Positions 54,354 through 62,634 of a stretch of DNA of 64,000 nt are shown piece by piece. A program made the translations under genes and the position numbers. The notes under the pieces were generated by a model, which was given only the letters and a program-made list of their open reading frames with translations, was not told the origin of the DNA and did no database searches. This DNA is from Mesorhizobium sp. Root157. GTDB lineage: Bacteria; Pseudomonadota; Alphaproteobacteria; Rhizobiales; Rhizobiaceae. The stretch covers positions 118,273-182,272 of the forward strand of contig NZ_LMGJ01000035.1 in NCBI RefSeq assembly GCF_001427385.1. Reading direction: 5' to 3'. The first letter of the stretch is position 1. Each line of letters starts with the position of its first letter.

Positions 54354-55562
54354 TTATTCGTGCCGAAGTGCGTCGATCGGATCAAGCCGGGCGCCGCGCA
54401 AGGCCGGGAAGAAGCCGAACACCATGCCGATCAGGGCGGAAAAACCGACAGCGAGCATGATTACGGCGGGACTTGGGACAAAGGGGATGGCAAGCGTTGC
54501 CGAAGCCAGGCCGGCCAAGGAAAGGCCAAGCAAGATACCAATAATTCCGCCGAGCAGCGACAGCACGGTCGCCTCGACCAGGAACTGGATGAGGATGTGC
54601 TTTTCCTGCGCGCCGATGGCGAGCCTGATGCCGATCTCGCGCGTTCGCTCGGTCACCGACACCAGCATGATGTTCATGATGCCGATGCCGCCGACCAGAA
54701 GACTGACGCCGGCGACAGCACCCAGCATGCCGGTCATGGTGGCCGTGGCGCTGGTCATGGTTTCCGCGATCTGGGTCATGTCGCGGATGGCGAAGTCGTC
54801 CTCGCGGTCGGGCTGGATGCGGCGCACGTCGCGCAGGATATTTTCGACGCGCGGCAGCAACTCAGTCGTGGGTGTTGCGTCATCGGCAGCGACGTAGATG
54901 TTGTCGATGTCGCGATTGCCGGCGATGCGGCGCTGGAATGCCGTGAGCGGCATCAGCACGACATTGTCCTGATCCTGCCCGAAACCGGTATAGCCTTTCG
55001 GTTCCAGCAAGCCGATGATCTTGCAAGTGGTCCTGTTGACGCGGATCAGTTCGCCGTCGGGATCGCCGGCGCCGAAGAACTGCTGGCGCACGGTTTCGCC
55101 GATGAGGCAGACGCCGGCACCGCCGCGCGTTTCGGATTCCGTGAAGGCGCGCCCGGACACGAGTTTCCAGTCGCGAGCGTCGAGGAAGGCCGCATCGGTG
55201 CCGGTGACCCCTGCGGTGAGGCTTTCCGTGCCGTAGATGACGCGGACCTGCTTTTGCGAAGCCGGCGCAATGGCGCGGGCGCCGGTGAGGCGCAGATCGA
55301 GCGCACTCAACTCCTTTTCGCCAAGCTGGCGCGTGGCCGCATCGTGGCCGCCGGGCCCCGCGGGGCGGCCGGCGCGCACGACAAGGAGGTTGGAACCCAA
55401 CTTAGCGATGTCGGCCTTGACCTTTTCCGTCGTGCCAGACCCGATGGTCAGCATGGCAATGACGGCAGCGACGCCGATGACGATGCCGAGCAGGGTCAGG
55501 AACGAGCGCAAGGCGTTGCGGCGCACCGAGCGCAGGGCGAGGCGGATGGTTTCCCAGATCAC
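54354..55562 (-). CDS. MacB-like ABC transporter permease
   Basis: A 402-residue type VII ABC permease: helix near the N-terminus (LRSFLTLLGIVIGVAAVIAM), a large periplasmic domain (about 45-275), and three C-terminal helices (GAVAGVSLLVGGIGIMNIML and following). GIRLAIGAQEKHIL is the coupling segment. In contrast to E. coli MacB, the ATPase is a separate gene just upstream (4-base overlap). With the adaptor it forms a tripartite efflux system; substrate unknown, macrolides and siderophores being typical. Confidence 0.9.
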   Translation of the reverse strand: MIWETIRLALRSVRRNALRSFLTLLGIVIGVAAVIAMLTIGSGTTEKVKADIAKLGSNLLVVRAGRPAGPGGHDAATRQLGEKELSALDLRLTGARAIAPASQKQVRVIYGTESLTAGVTGTDAAFLDARDWKLVSGRAFTESETRGGAGVCLIGETVRQQFFGAGDPDGELIRVNRTTCKIIGLLEPKGYTGFGQDQDNVVLMPLTAFQRRIAGNRDIDNIYVAADDATPTTELLPRVENILRDVRRIQPDREDDFAIRDMTQIAETMTSATATMTGMLGAVAGVSLLVGGIGIMNIMLVSVTERTREIGIRLAIGAQEKHILIQFLVEATVLSLLGGIIGILLGLSLAGLASATLAIPFVPSPAVIMLAVGFSALIGMVFGFFPALRGARLDPIDALRHE

Positions 55563-56275
55563 GGCGCCACCGCCTGCCGGGGGTTCCGGGTGTCGGAAGC
55601 CACGTGGCCGTCGAGGAAGCCGATGGTGCGCTGTGCGTAGGTGGCGACGTCGACCTCGTGGGTCACCATGACAATGGTGAGGCCGAGGTCCACGTTGAGT
55701 TGGGTCAGCAACTCCATGATCTCGTGGCTGCGGGCGGTATCGAGGTTTCCGGTCGGCTCGTCGGCTACCACAAGGGTGGGGCGGGTGACGATGGCGCGCG
55801 CGATGGCCACGCGCTGCTGCTGGCCGCCGGACAGTTCGGCCGGCGTGTGATGCTCGCGGCCCTTGAGACCGACTTCGGCCAGCGCGTTCATGGCTAGCGC
55901 GCGGCGCTGGCCTGCCGGCACGCCACGGTAGATGAGCGGCAATTCGACGTTCTCGGCAGCGGTGGTGCGCGGCAGGAGATTGTAGCCCTGGAAGACGAAG
56001 CCGATATAGAGATTGCGCAACAGCGCGCGCCGGTTGCGGTCGAGGCGGCCGGCATCGACGCCCATGAAGGAATAGGTTCCGGCGGTCGGCGTATCGAGGC
56101 AGCCGATGACGTTCATGGAGGTCGATTTGCCGGAACCGGACGGCCCCATGATGGCGACGAACTCGCCACGGCGTATGGCAAGGTCGACACCGGCAAGGGC
56201 ATGAACCTGGGCTTCGCCCTCGCCGTAGGTCTTCCAGACCTTGTCGAAGGTGATGAGCAGGGGGCCGGCTGCCAT
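55559..56275 (-). CDS. MacB-like ABC transporter ATP-binding protein
   Basis: A 238-residue ATPase of the LolD/MacB group: Walker A IMGPSGSGKSTSMNVIG, Q-loop FQGYNLLPR, signature ELSGGQQQRVAIARAI, Walker B LVVADEPTGNLD, switch His VMVTHEVDVA. It lies three bases after the adaptor gene and overlaps the permease start by four bases. Confidence 0.93.
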   Translation of the reverse strand: MAAGPLLITFDKVWKTYGEGEAQVHALAGVDLAIRRGEFVAIMGPSGSGKSTSMNVIGCLDTPTAGTYSFMGVDAGRLDRNRRALLRNLYIGFVFQGYNLLPRTTAAENVELPLIYRGVPAGQRRALAMNALAEVGLKGREHHTPAELSGGQQQRVAIARAIVTRPTLVVADEPTGNLDTARSHEIMELLTQLNVDLGLTIVMVTHEVDVATYAQRTIGFLDGHVASDTRNPRQAVAP

Positions 56276-56278
56276 GAG

Positions 56279-57577
56279 CTAGCTCCGCTGCTGCTGCGCG
56301 GTGATGACCTGATCGCCCTCGGAGAGACCGGACAGGATTTCGGTCAGTTCGCCGTTGGTGGAGCCGATCTTGACGCTTACCGGCTGTGGAGCGCCGTCCT
56401 TCAGGACATAGAGCGTGCGTGAACCGTCTGCCGGAGGCTGCGCCTGCTGGCGCGACCGATTGCCGGACGGACGACCCATGCGGCCGGTGAACATGCTCAG
56501 GATGCTCCAGTTGTTGCCGCTTTGTTGAACGGTCGGCCGGTAGCGGAACGCGGCCGATGGCACGGTAAGCGCATCGTTGGCCTGCTTGGTGACGACCGTG
56601 ACTGTCGCCGTCATGCCCGGGCGGAGCAGAAGCTCGTCATTGGCGACGCCCAACCTGGCATCGTAGGTGACGACGCCGTCGGTGGTGACGGAGGCATAGG
56701 AAATGTCGCGGATTTCGGCGTTGAATATGCGCTCGGGAAAGGCATCGACCGTGAAGCGCGACTGCTGGCCCGGCTTGACCGTGCCGATGTCGGCCTCGTC
56801 GATGGCGGCTTTCAGCTCCATTTTCTTGAGGTCTGCGGCGATGACGAACAGGATCGGCGCCTGCAAGGACGATGCCACGGTTTGTCCAGGATCGACGGAG
56901 CGGGTGAGCACGATGCCGTCGATGGGGGCATAGATCGTGCTCTTGGCCAGATCGGTCTGCTGCGACTTCACATCCGCCTCGGCGATGGCGAGGTTGGCTT
57001 CGGCGATGTCCATGGCGCTGCGAGACCGGTCGCGGGTTGCGGTCGCCGCCTCAAGCGCCTGGTCTGTCGCCATGCCGCGCTTGGCAAGGGCCGCGGTACG
57101 TTCCAGAGCCTTGTCGTTTTCCCGCAAGGTGACGGCGGCATCCTCGACATTGGCTTCGGCAGCCTTGGCGGATGCCTTTGCACGTTCGATCTGGGCTTCG
57201 AGCTTGGAGGTATCGAGAGCGGCCAGCACATCGCCCTTCTTCACCTCTTGGTTTTCCTCAGCCGACACGGAGCGGACGACGCCGGACAATTCGCTTGAAA
57301 TGTCGACCTGGTTGAGCGGCTGCAGGGTTCCGGTTGCCGAAACCTCGACGGTGAGATCGGCACGTGTTGCAGGCTGGGCGACGTATTCGATCCTCATTGG
57401 CGCCGCGGTCAGGCGGCTATAGGCAAAGACGGCCACGGCTGCGGCGAGCAGAGCCAGCAACGCGTAGAGCCACACGCGCCGGCGCCGAACGCTGGATACG
57501 CCCTTGCGATCCAGGCCGAGGCTGGCTTCGATGGAAGCCTCCGATTCCGCTTTTGGCGGATTGACAATCTGGTCCAT
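56279..57577 (-). CDS. MacA-like periplasmic adaptor (HlyD family)
   Basis: A 432-residue membrane-fusion protein: N-terminal anchor helix (VWLYALLALLAAAVAVFAYS), lipoyl half-motifs (QVDISSELSGVVRSVSAEEN and TIYAPIDGIVLTRSVDPGQT), a long alpha-hairpin between them (about 110-205), and beta-barrel domains. It couples the permease to an outer-membrane channel, not encoded here. First gene of the three-gene minus-strand operon. Confidence 0.92.
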   Translation of the reverse strand: MDQIVNPPKAESEASIEASLGLDRKGVSSVRRRRVWLYALLALLAAAVAVFAYSRLTAAPMRIEYVAQPATRADLTVEVSATGTLQPLNQVDISSELSGVVRSVSAEENQEVKKGDVLAALDTSKLEAQIERAKASAKAAEANVEDAAVTLRENDKALERTAALAKRGMATDQALEAATATRDRSRSAMDIAEANLAIAEADVKSQQTDLAKSTIYAPIDGIVLTRSVDPGQTVASSLQAPILFVIAADLKKMELKAAIDEADIGTVKPGQQSRFTVDAFPERIFNAEIRDISYASVTTDGVVTYDARLGVANDELLLRPGMTATVTVVTKQANDALTVPSAAFRYRPTVQQSGNNWSILSMFTGRMGRPSGNRSRQQAQPPADGSRTLYVLKDGAPQPVSVKIGSTNGELTEILSGLSEGDQVITAQQQRS

Positions 57578-57690
57578 GCCGGACCCCTATAGCAAATGTG
57601 GCATCCCTAATTGTCACACATCAGGCCTTGGGGTCTGAAATACAAATTAATTTTCGCTCACGTTTGGCGCTTTGGCAGGGGTTTTCGGCA

Positions 57691-58602
57691 ATGCAGGGTC
57701 GCAGCTATCTGCTCTATGATGTGTTCACGACCGAGCGGCTGACGGGCAACCCACTCGCCATCGTGCTGGACTGCGACGGTCTGGACACCAAGGCGATGCA
57801 GCGGATCGCGCGCGAATTCAACCTGTCCGAATCGGTGTTCGTGCTGCCGGCCGACAATGCGGCGCACCGCGCGCGCATCCGCATCTTCACGCCTGATTAC
57901 GAGATGCCGTTCGCCGGCCATCCCACCGTGGGCAGCGCCGTTGCGCTTGCAGAACTCGGTAATTCCGGCGACGGGACGGGCATTTTCGTGCTGGAGGAAA
58001 ATATCGGTCCGGTGCGCTGCGCGGTGTGGAAGGCCGAAGGGGCGACCTTCGCCGAATTCGATCTGGCGAAGCTGCCGGAAGCGATGGAGCTTTCCGCCGA
58101 TGCGAAGGCGATCGGCGCAGCGCTTGGCCTGGGTCCGCACGAGGTCGGTTTCGAAAACCATCGCCCCTCTTTCTGGTCCGCAGGGGTTCCCTATGTGACC
58201 ATTCCGGTCAGCGGCCTGGACGCCGCGGCCAAAGCGCGCCTGGACAACCAGGCCTGGGCGGAACTGGCGCCGCGCAAGAGCGAATGGGCCTTTGCCAGCC
58301 CCTATATCTACTGCCGCGAAACGGTGAGCCACGACAGCGCCTTTCATGTGCGCATGTTCGTTCCCGGAAACCCGTCCTACGAGGACCCGGCGACCGGTTC
58401 GGCAGCGGCCGCCTTCGCCGGCGCGATCATGCATTTCGACCAGCCGGGAGAGGGCATGTCGCGTTTCTGGATCGAGCAGGGGCTGGAAATGGGAAGGCCC
58501 TCGAAGATCCGGCTTGAACTCGAGGTGGAGCGTCGGCAACTGACCGCAGCGCGCATAGGCGGGCATGCGGTGAAGCTCGGCGAAGGCCGGATTTTCGCCT
58601 AG
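57691..58602 (+). CDS. PhzF family epimerase/isomerase-like protein
   Basis: A 303-residue protein of the PhzF/diaminopimelate epimerase fold. Motifs: YDVFTTERLTGNPLAIVLD at the start, RIFTPDYEMPFAGHPTVGSA for the first active-site region with the conserved Glu upstream (NLSESVFVL), and ATGSAAAAFAGAIM in the second half. Most family members are of unknown function outside phenazine clusters; none is present. ATG 57691 fits the family start. Divergent from the efflux operon. Confidence 0.88.
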   Translation: MQGRSYLLYDVFTTERLTGNPLAIVLDCDGLDTKAMQRIAREFNLSESVFVLPADNAAHRARIRIFTPDYEMPFAGHPTVGSAVALAELGNSGDGTGIFVLEENIGPVRCAVWKAEGATFAEFDLAKLPEAMELSADAKAIGAALGLGPHEVGFENHRPSFWSAGVPYVTIPVSGLDAAAKARLDNQAWAELAPRKSEWAFASPYIYCRETVSHDSAFHVRMFVPGNPSYEDPATGSAAAAFAGAIMHFDQPGEGMSRFWIEQGLEMGRPSKIRLELEVERRQLTAARIGGHAVKLGEGRIFA

Positions 58603-58737
58603 CAGTGCCGAAGATTGGGCCGCACGGAGACGGAATGCCAAACTACTTCGGCGATTTATCAGGAAATGATCGCGCGGGGCTAGACATGCCAGATAGCGCC
58701 GGTTATATGCGCGCCAACGCTGGTTTTTCGGCGGTGT

Positions 58738-58813
<76 letters not shown>

Positions 58814-59199
58814 TCCCATTCAAGTGCTTAGCGCCATTCGACCGTCGTCATTCTTGCAGCGACGGGATATCATTTCGACAAATCTTCCTTTTCCGTTCTT
58901 GCGTTGCGTCTTTTGTCGCGATTTCCGATTTTGTTGTTCTCTTGGGGCAAGCTGTCAATCCGCTGCCGCCCCGACAGCGGACAGTTAATTTGCGCAAAGC
59001 GCAGCACTCCACACACGATCGCTAAGCGGAACGCCAGCCTAATATCTGAACAACTAGTAGGCGGCTTGATTTACCTGCCGATTTGGACTGGGATAAGGAT
59101 TGATAAAAAGAAGAAGATCGGACAGCGCAAATTGTCCGGCGATGTTGATCGTATAGTGGCGCGGCAAGACCGTTCACGGCCTTGGGAGGGGCTGCTGTC
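58814..59199. other. Gene-free stretch with several inverted repeats
   Basis: No convincing coding frame; more AT than neighbours. It contains GCTGTC (58951-58956) with GACAGC (58973-58978); GGACAGTTAATTTGCGC (58979-58995) against GCGCAAATTGTCC (59125-59137), a long-range near-inverted pair about 130 bases apart; and a local hairpin CGGACA/TGTCCG (59119-59138). This is the upstream region of the response regulator operon and may hold operators or a small RNA; the ribosome binding site GGGAGGGG is at 59185. Confidence 0.5.
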
Positions 59200-59589
59200 A
59201 TGACGGACATTCTCATTGTCGAAGATGAGCAGGCGATTTTGGAATCGCTTGAGTTCATCCTCACGCGCTGTGGCTGGTCCGTCGGCGTGGCGCGCGATGG
59301 CGAGGCCGCACTGGAGGCGGCGTTCCGTTTCCGGCCGCGCATGATCCTGCTCGACATCATGCTGCCCAAGCGCGGCGGGCTCGATGTCCTCAAGACGCTG
59401 CGTTCCAACGCGACTTTTGCTTCCACCTCCGTGGTCATGTTGACCGCGCGCGGCCAGCAATACGACCGGCAGGCGGCGATGCATCTGAAGGCGGATGGCT
59501 TTATCACCAAACCCTATGCGAATGGCGATGTGGTGGATGCGGTCCGCCGTATTCTCGACAATCAGCCGCGCCCTGTCGCCCATGCCTGA
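59200..59589 (+). CDS. Single-domain response regulator (CheY-like)
   Basis: A 129-residue receiver domain without output domain. Acidic pocket VEDEQAIL, phosphoacceptor Asp in ILLDIMLPKRGGLDVL, conserved Thr in VVMLTARGQ, and Lys in GFITKPYANGDVV. Probably phosphorylated by the symporter-kinase two genes downstream, passing the signal to another protein or acting as a phosphate sink. Its end overlaps the small membrane protein start by eight bases. Confidence 0.9.
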   Translation: MTDILIVEDEQAILESLEFILTRCGWSVGVARDGEAALEAAFRFRPRMILLDIMLPKRGGLDVLKTLRSNATFASTSVVMLTARGQQYDRQAAMHLKADGFITKPYANGDVVDAVRRILDNQPRPVAHA

Positions 59590-59878
59590 CCGGCCCACTC
59601 CCTTGAAGGGGGAACAGGCTGGACGTGAGGACGTCGCGGTTCTGGTGCCCTTCTTCGGTATTGTTCTTTTGATGCCGCCGCTTCTCAACCTGTTCGAGGG
59701 CTTGCGGGCACCCTTCGGGGTGCCGCTCGAAGTGCTTTACCTGTTCGGTGTGTGGCTCCTGGTCATTGCAGGCGCTGTGCTGCTCTCGCGCCGCAAGCAG
59801 TTTCGAGAAACGACGCCCATTGCAATGCAGGAGAAGAACATGCGGCCGTCATCGGCAGATCCTCCCGGGGACGCATGA
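59582..59878 (+). CDS. Small two-helix membrane protein of the symporter-kinase operon
   Basis: A 98-residue protein with two hydrophobic helices (VAVLVPFFGIVLLMPPLLNL and VLYLFGVWLLVIAGAVLLS), then a polar tail. It overlaps the response regulator by eight bases and the kinase gene by four (ATGA). Size and topology resemble the small DUF485/DUF4212-type subunits that accompany sodium:solute symporters, suggesting it pairs with the symporter part of the kinase (inference). Confidence 0.72.
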   Translation: MPDRPTPLKGEQAGREDVAVLVPFFGIVLLMPPLLNLFEGLRAPFGVPLEVLYLFGVWLLVIAGAVLLSRRKQFRETTPIAMQEKNMRPSSADPPGDA

Positions 59879-62634
59879 TGCTTTCGCCGGATTTCGTGAT
59901 CCTGACCGCCGTCGGTTATGTCGGGCTGCTGTTCCTGCTGGCTTATGTGTCGGATGCTCGCGCCAAGCGTGGAAATGCCGGTTTCCTGAGTTCGCCGGCG
60001 ATCTACACGCTGTCCATTTCCGTCTACTGCACCAGTTGGACCTTCTACGGCGCCGTCGGCACCGCCGCCCGCAACGGGCTGGAATTCATGGCGATCTATA
60101 TGGGACCGACGCTGGTTTTCGTCGGCTGGTGGTTCCTGCTGCGCAAATTGATCCGTATCGCCCACAGCCAGCACATCACCTCGATCGCCGACTTTCTATC
60201 CTCGCGCTTCGGCAAGTCGAGCAGGCTTGCTGTGCTGATCACGCTGATCGCGGTGGTCAGCATTACCCCCTATATCGCCTTGCAGCTCAAGGCCATCACC
60301 ACCTCGATCCAGACCGTTTCAGTCGCCAAGGGAGACGGAACCGGCCATCTTGCCATGCTGGACGAGGTGACGCTGGCGTTGGCCGTGGCCATCGGCATGG
60401 CGGTATTCACCATCCTGTTCGGGACGCGCAATGTGGACGCGCGCGAACATCATCCAGGCGTGGTGGCGGCCATCGCCTTCGAGGCCGTGGTCAAGCTGCT
60501 GGCCCTGGTCGCGGTCGGCATGTTCGTCATCTTCGGCGTCAGCGACGGCATTTCCGATATCTATGCGCGCGCGGTGGAGGCGGGCGTGCGTATTCACGAG
60601 CGTGAACCTTTCGGCAGCCGCTGGGTGGCGGTGCTGTTTTTGTCCGCCTGCGCGGTCATCTGCCTGCCGCGACAGTTCCAGATCACCGTGGTGGAGAATT
60701 CCAACGAGGACCATCTGCGCACCGCCGCGTGGGCGTTTCCCTCCTACATGCTGGTCATGTGCCTGTTCACCATGCCGATCGCGCTTTATGGCCTCTCCAC
60801 CATGCCGTCCGGATCGAACCCGGACATGTTCGTCCTCACGCTGCCGATGGTGACCGGCCATGACGCGCTGGCGCTTTTCGCGTTCATCGGCGGCTTCTCC
60901 AGCGCCACGTCCATGATCATCGTGGCCTCGATCGCGCTGTCGATCATGGTGTCGAACCATATCGTGGTGCCGCTGGCGCTGCGCGCCGTGCCGCTTGGCG
61001 AGGAAACGGGCGAGCGCGACATTGCCCGGCTGTTGCTGCGCAGCCGCCGCATCTCGATTGCCGGCATGCTGCTGCTCGGCTTCCTCTATTTCTGGCTGAC
61101 GCAGGATTCGGATGCGCTGGCGCCCATCGGCCTGATCTCCTTCGGTGGCGTCGCCCAGTTCCTGCCTGCGATGCTTGCCGCCCTCTACTGGCGCAGGGCG
61201 ACGATGAACGGCGCGCTCGCCGGCATCTCGGTCGGCTTCGTCGTCTGGGCCTGGACGCTGTTCCTGCCATCCTTCGCCTCCGTCAGCCCTTCGATGGCCG
61301 AGCTGGTTGCCAATGGACCCTGGGGCATAAGCGCCCTGCGCCCCGAGGGGCTGTTCGGCATGAAAGGCATGGACCCGCTGGTCCATTCCGTATTCTGGAG
61401 CCTGCTCGCCAACATCTCCACATTGCTGTGCGTTTCGGTGGCGACCAGCCAGAACGCGCTGGAGCGCATCCAGGCTTCGCTGTTCGTCGATGTCTTTCGC
61501 CGTTCCGCCTCGTTGCGGCCGCGCATCATCCGCGGCTCGGCCTCGACCAGCGAGCTGTTTTTCGTTGCGGAGCGGGTGCTGGGCTGGCAACGGGCGGGAG
61601 CGCTGTTCGATTCCGCCGGCGTGCCGCACCGGCAAGGCAACGCGTCGCAGGGCGTCTCCGCCAATTTCATCGCGCGATTGGAGCGGGAACTGGCCGGCTC
61701 CATCGGCTCGGCTTCCGCACATATCCTGCTCACCAAGGCCGTGGCCGGCGACTCCACTTCGCTGGAGGAGATGATGCAGATGGCCGACGAAACCCAGCAG
61801 GCGATCGAGTATTCGCATGCGCTTGAATTGAAGTCGCAGGAGCTTCACTCCACCGCCCAGCAACTGAAGGAGGCGAATGGGCTTTTGCAGGACCTTCACC
61901 GCCAGAAAGACGACTTCCTTTCGCAGGTCAGTCACGAGTTGCGCACGCCGATGACCTCGATCCGCTCCTTCGCCGAAATCCTGCGGGAACCGGAAGACCT
62001 GACCTCGGCGCAGCGGGTGCGCTTCATCGGCACCATACACAATGAAAGCGTGCGGCTGACCAGGCTGCTGGACGAGATTCTCGACCTCAGCGCCCTTGAG
62101 CATGGCGAGCGCAACTGGGAAAACGTGCCGGTCGATGCAGAGGAAATTCTGGAGCAGGCCATCGCGGTATGCGAGGCGCTGGCCAAGAAACGCTTGGTCC
62201 TGATCGAGAATGGCGCGCGCGCGGGTGACTGCCTCGTTCTGGCCGATACGGGCAGGCTGAGCCAGGTGTTCATCAACATCATCGCCAACGCCATCTCGCA
62301 CAATGACTCAGAAAATCCCGTCGTGCACATTTCCTCGCGGGTCACGCTGGACGAGTATATTGTGGAGATTTCCGACAACGGCCCCGGCATTCCGCCGCAA
62401 TACCACAACAAGATCTTCGAGAAATTCGTCCGTGCCGACCCGGACACGATGCGGGACTCGCAAGGGCTCGGCCTCGGCCTCAACATCAGCCACAAGATCG
62501 TCGGCAAGTTGAACGGGCGGCTCGAACTGACCAGGGGAGCGTTGCCCGGCGTTTGCTTCCGCATCACCTTGCCCGTGTGGCGGGAGGCGGAACCTACCTT
62601 GACGGCTTTGGAAGGGGTTCAGGTGAACACCTAG
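59875..62634 (+). CDS. Sodium:solute symporter-histidine kinase hybrid sensor
   Basis: A 919-residue protein: an N-terminal sodium:solute symporter-like domain (about residues 1-500, a dozen or more helices, for example ILTAVGYVGLLFLLAYVSDA), a linker with coiled coil (about 640-680), HisKA with phosphoacceptor H687 (SQVSHELRTPMTSIRSF) and HATPase with INIIANAISHND, ISDNGPGIPP and GLGLGLNISHKI. Relatives such as CbrA sense or transport a solute and signal. It has no PAS domain visible. The last gene of a three-gene operon, convergent with the ScfR-like gene. Confidence 0.93.
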   Translation: MMLSPDFVILTAVGYVGLLFLLAYVSDARAKRGNAGFLSSPAIYTLSISVYCTSWTFYGAVGTAARNGLEFMAIYMGPTLVFVGWWFLLRKLIRIAHSQHITSIADFLSSRFGKSSRLAVLITLIAVVSITPYIALQLKAITTSIQTVSVAKGDGTGHLAMLDEVTLALAVAIGMAVFTILFGTRNVDAREHHPGVVAAIAFEAVVKLLALVAVGMFVIFGVSDGISDIYARAVEAGVRIHEREPFGSRWVAVLFLSACAVICLPRQFQITVVENSNEDHLRTAAWAFPSYMLVMCLFTMPIALYGLSTMPSGSNPDMFVLTLPMVTGHDALALFAFIGGFSSATSMIIVASIALSIMVSNHIVVPLALRAVPLGEETGERDIARLLLRSRRISIAGMLLLGFLYFWLTQDSDALAPIGLISFGGVAQFLPAMLAALYWRRATMNGALAGISVGFVVWAWTLFLPSFASVSPSMAELVANGPWGISALRPEGLFGMKGMDPLVHSVFWSLLANISTLLCVSVATSQNALERIQASLFVDVFRRSASLRPRIIRGSASTSELFFVAERVLGWQRAGALFDSAGVPHRQGNASQGVSANFIARLERELAGSIGSASAHILLTKAVAGDSTSLEEMMQMADETQQAIEYSHALELKSQELHSTAQQLKEANGLLQDLHRQKDDFLSQVSHELRTPMTSIRSFAEILREPEDLTSAQRVRFIGTIHNESVRLTRLLDEILDLSALEHGERNWENVPVDAEEILEQAIAVCEALAKKRLVLIENGARAGDCLVLADTGRLSQVFINIIANAISHNDSENPVVHISSRVTLDEYIVEISDNGPGIPPQYHNKIFEKFVRADPDTMRDSQGLGLGLNISHKIVGKLNGRLELTRGALPGVCFRITLPVWREAEPTLTALEGVQVNT

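Noticed and set aside
60319..62301. Long minus-strand open frame (660 codons) opposite the symporter-kinase
   Set aside because: Antisense shadow of a clear kinase gene; composition dominated by Arg, His, Gln and Gly, no recognisable domain.
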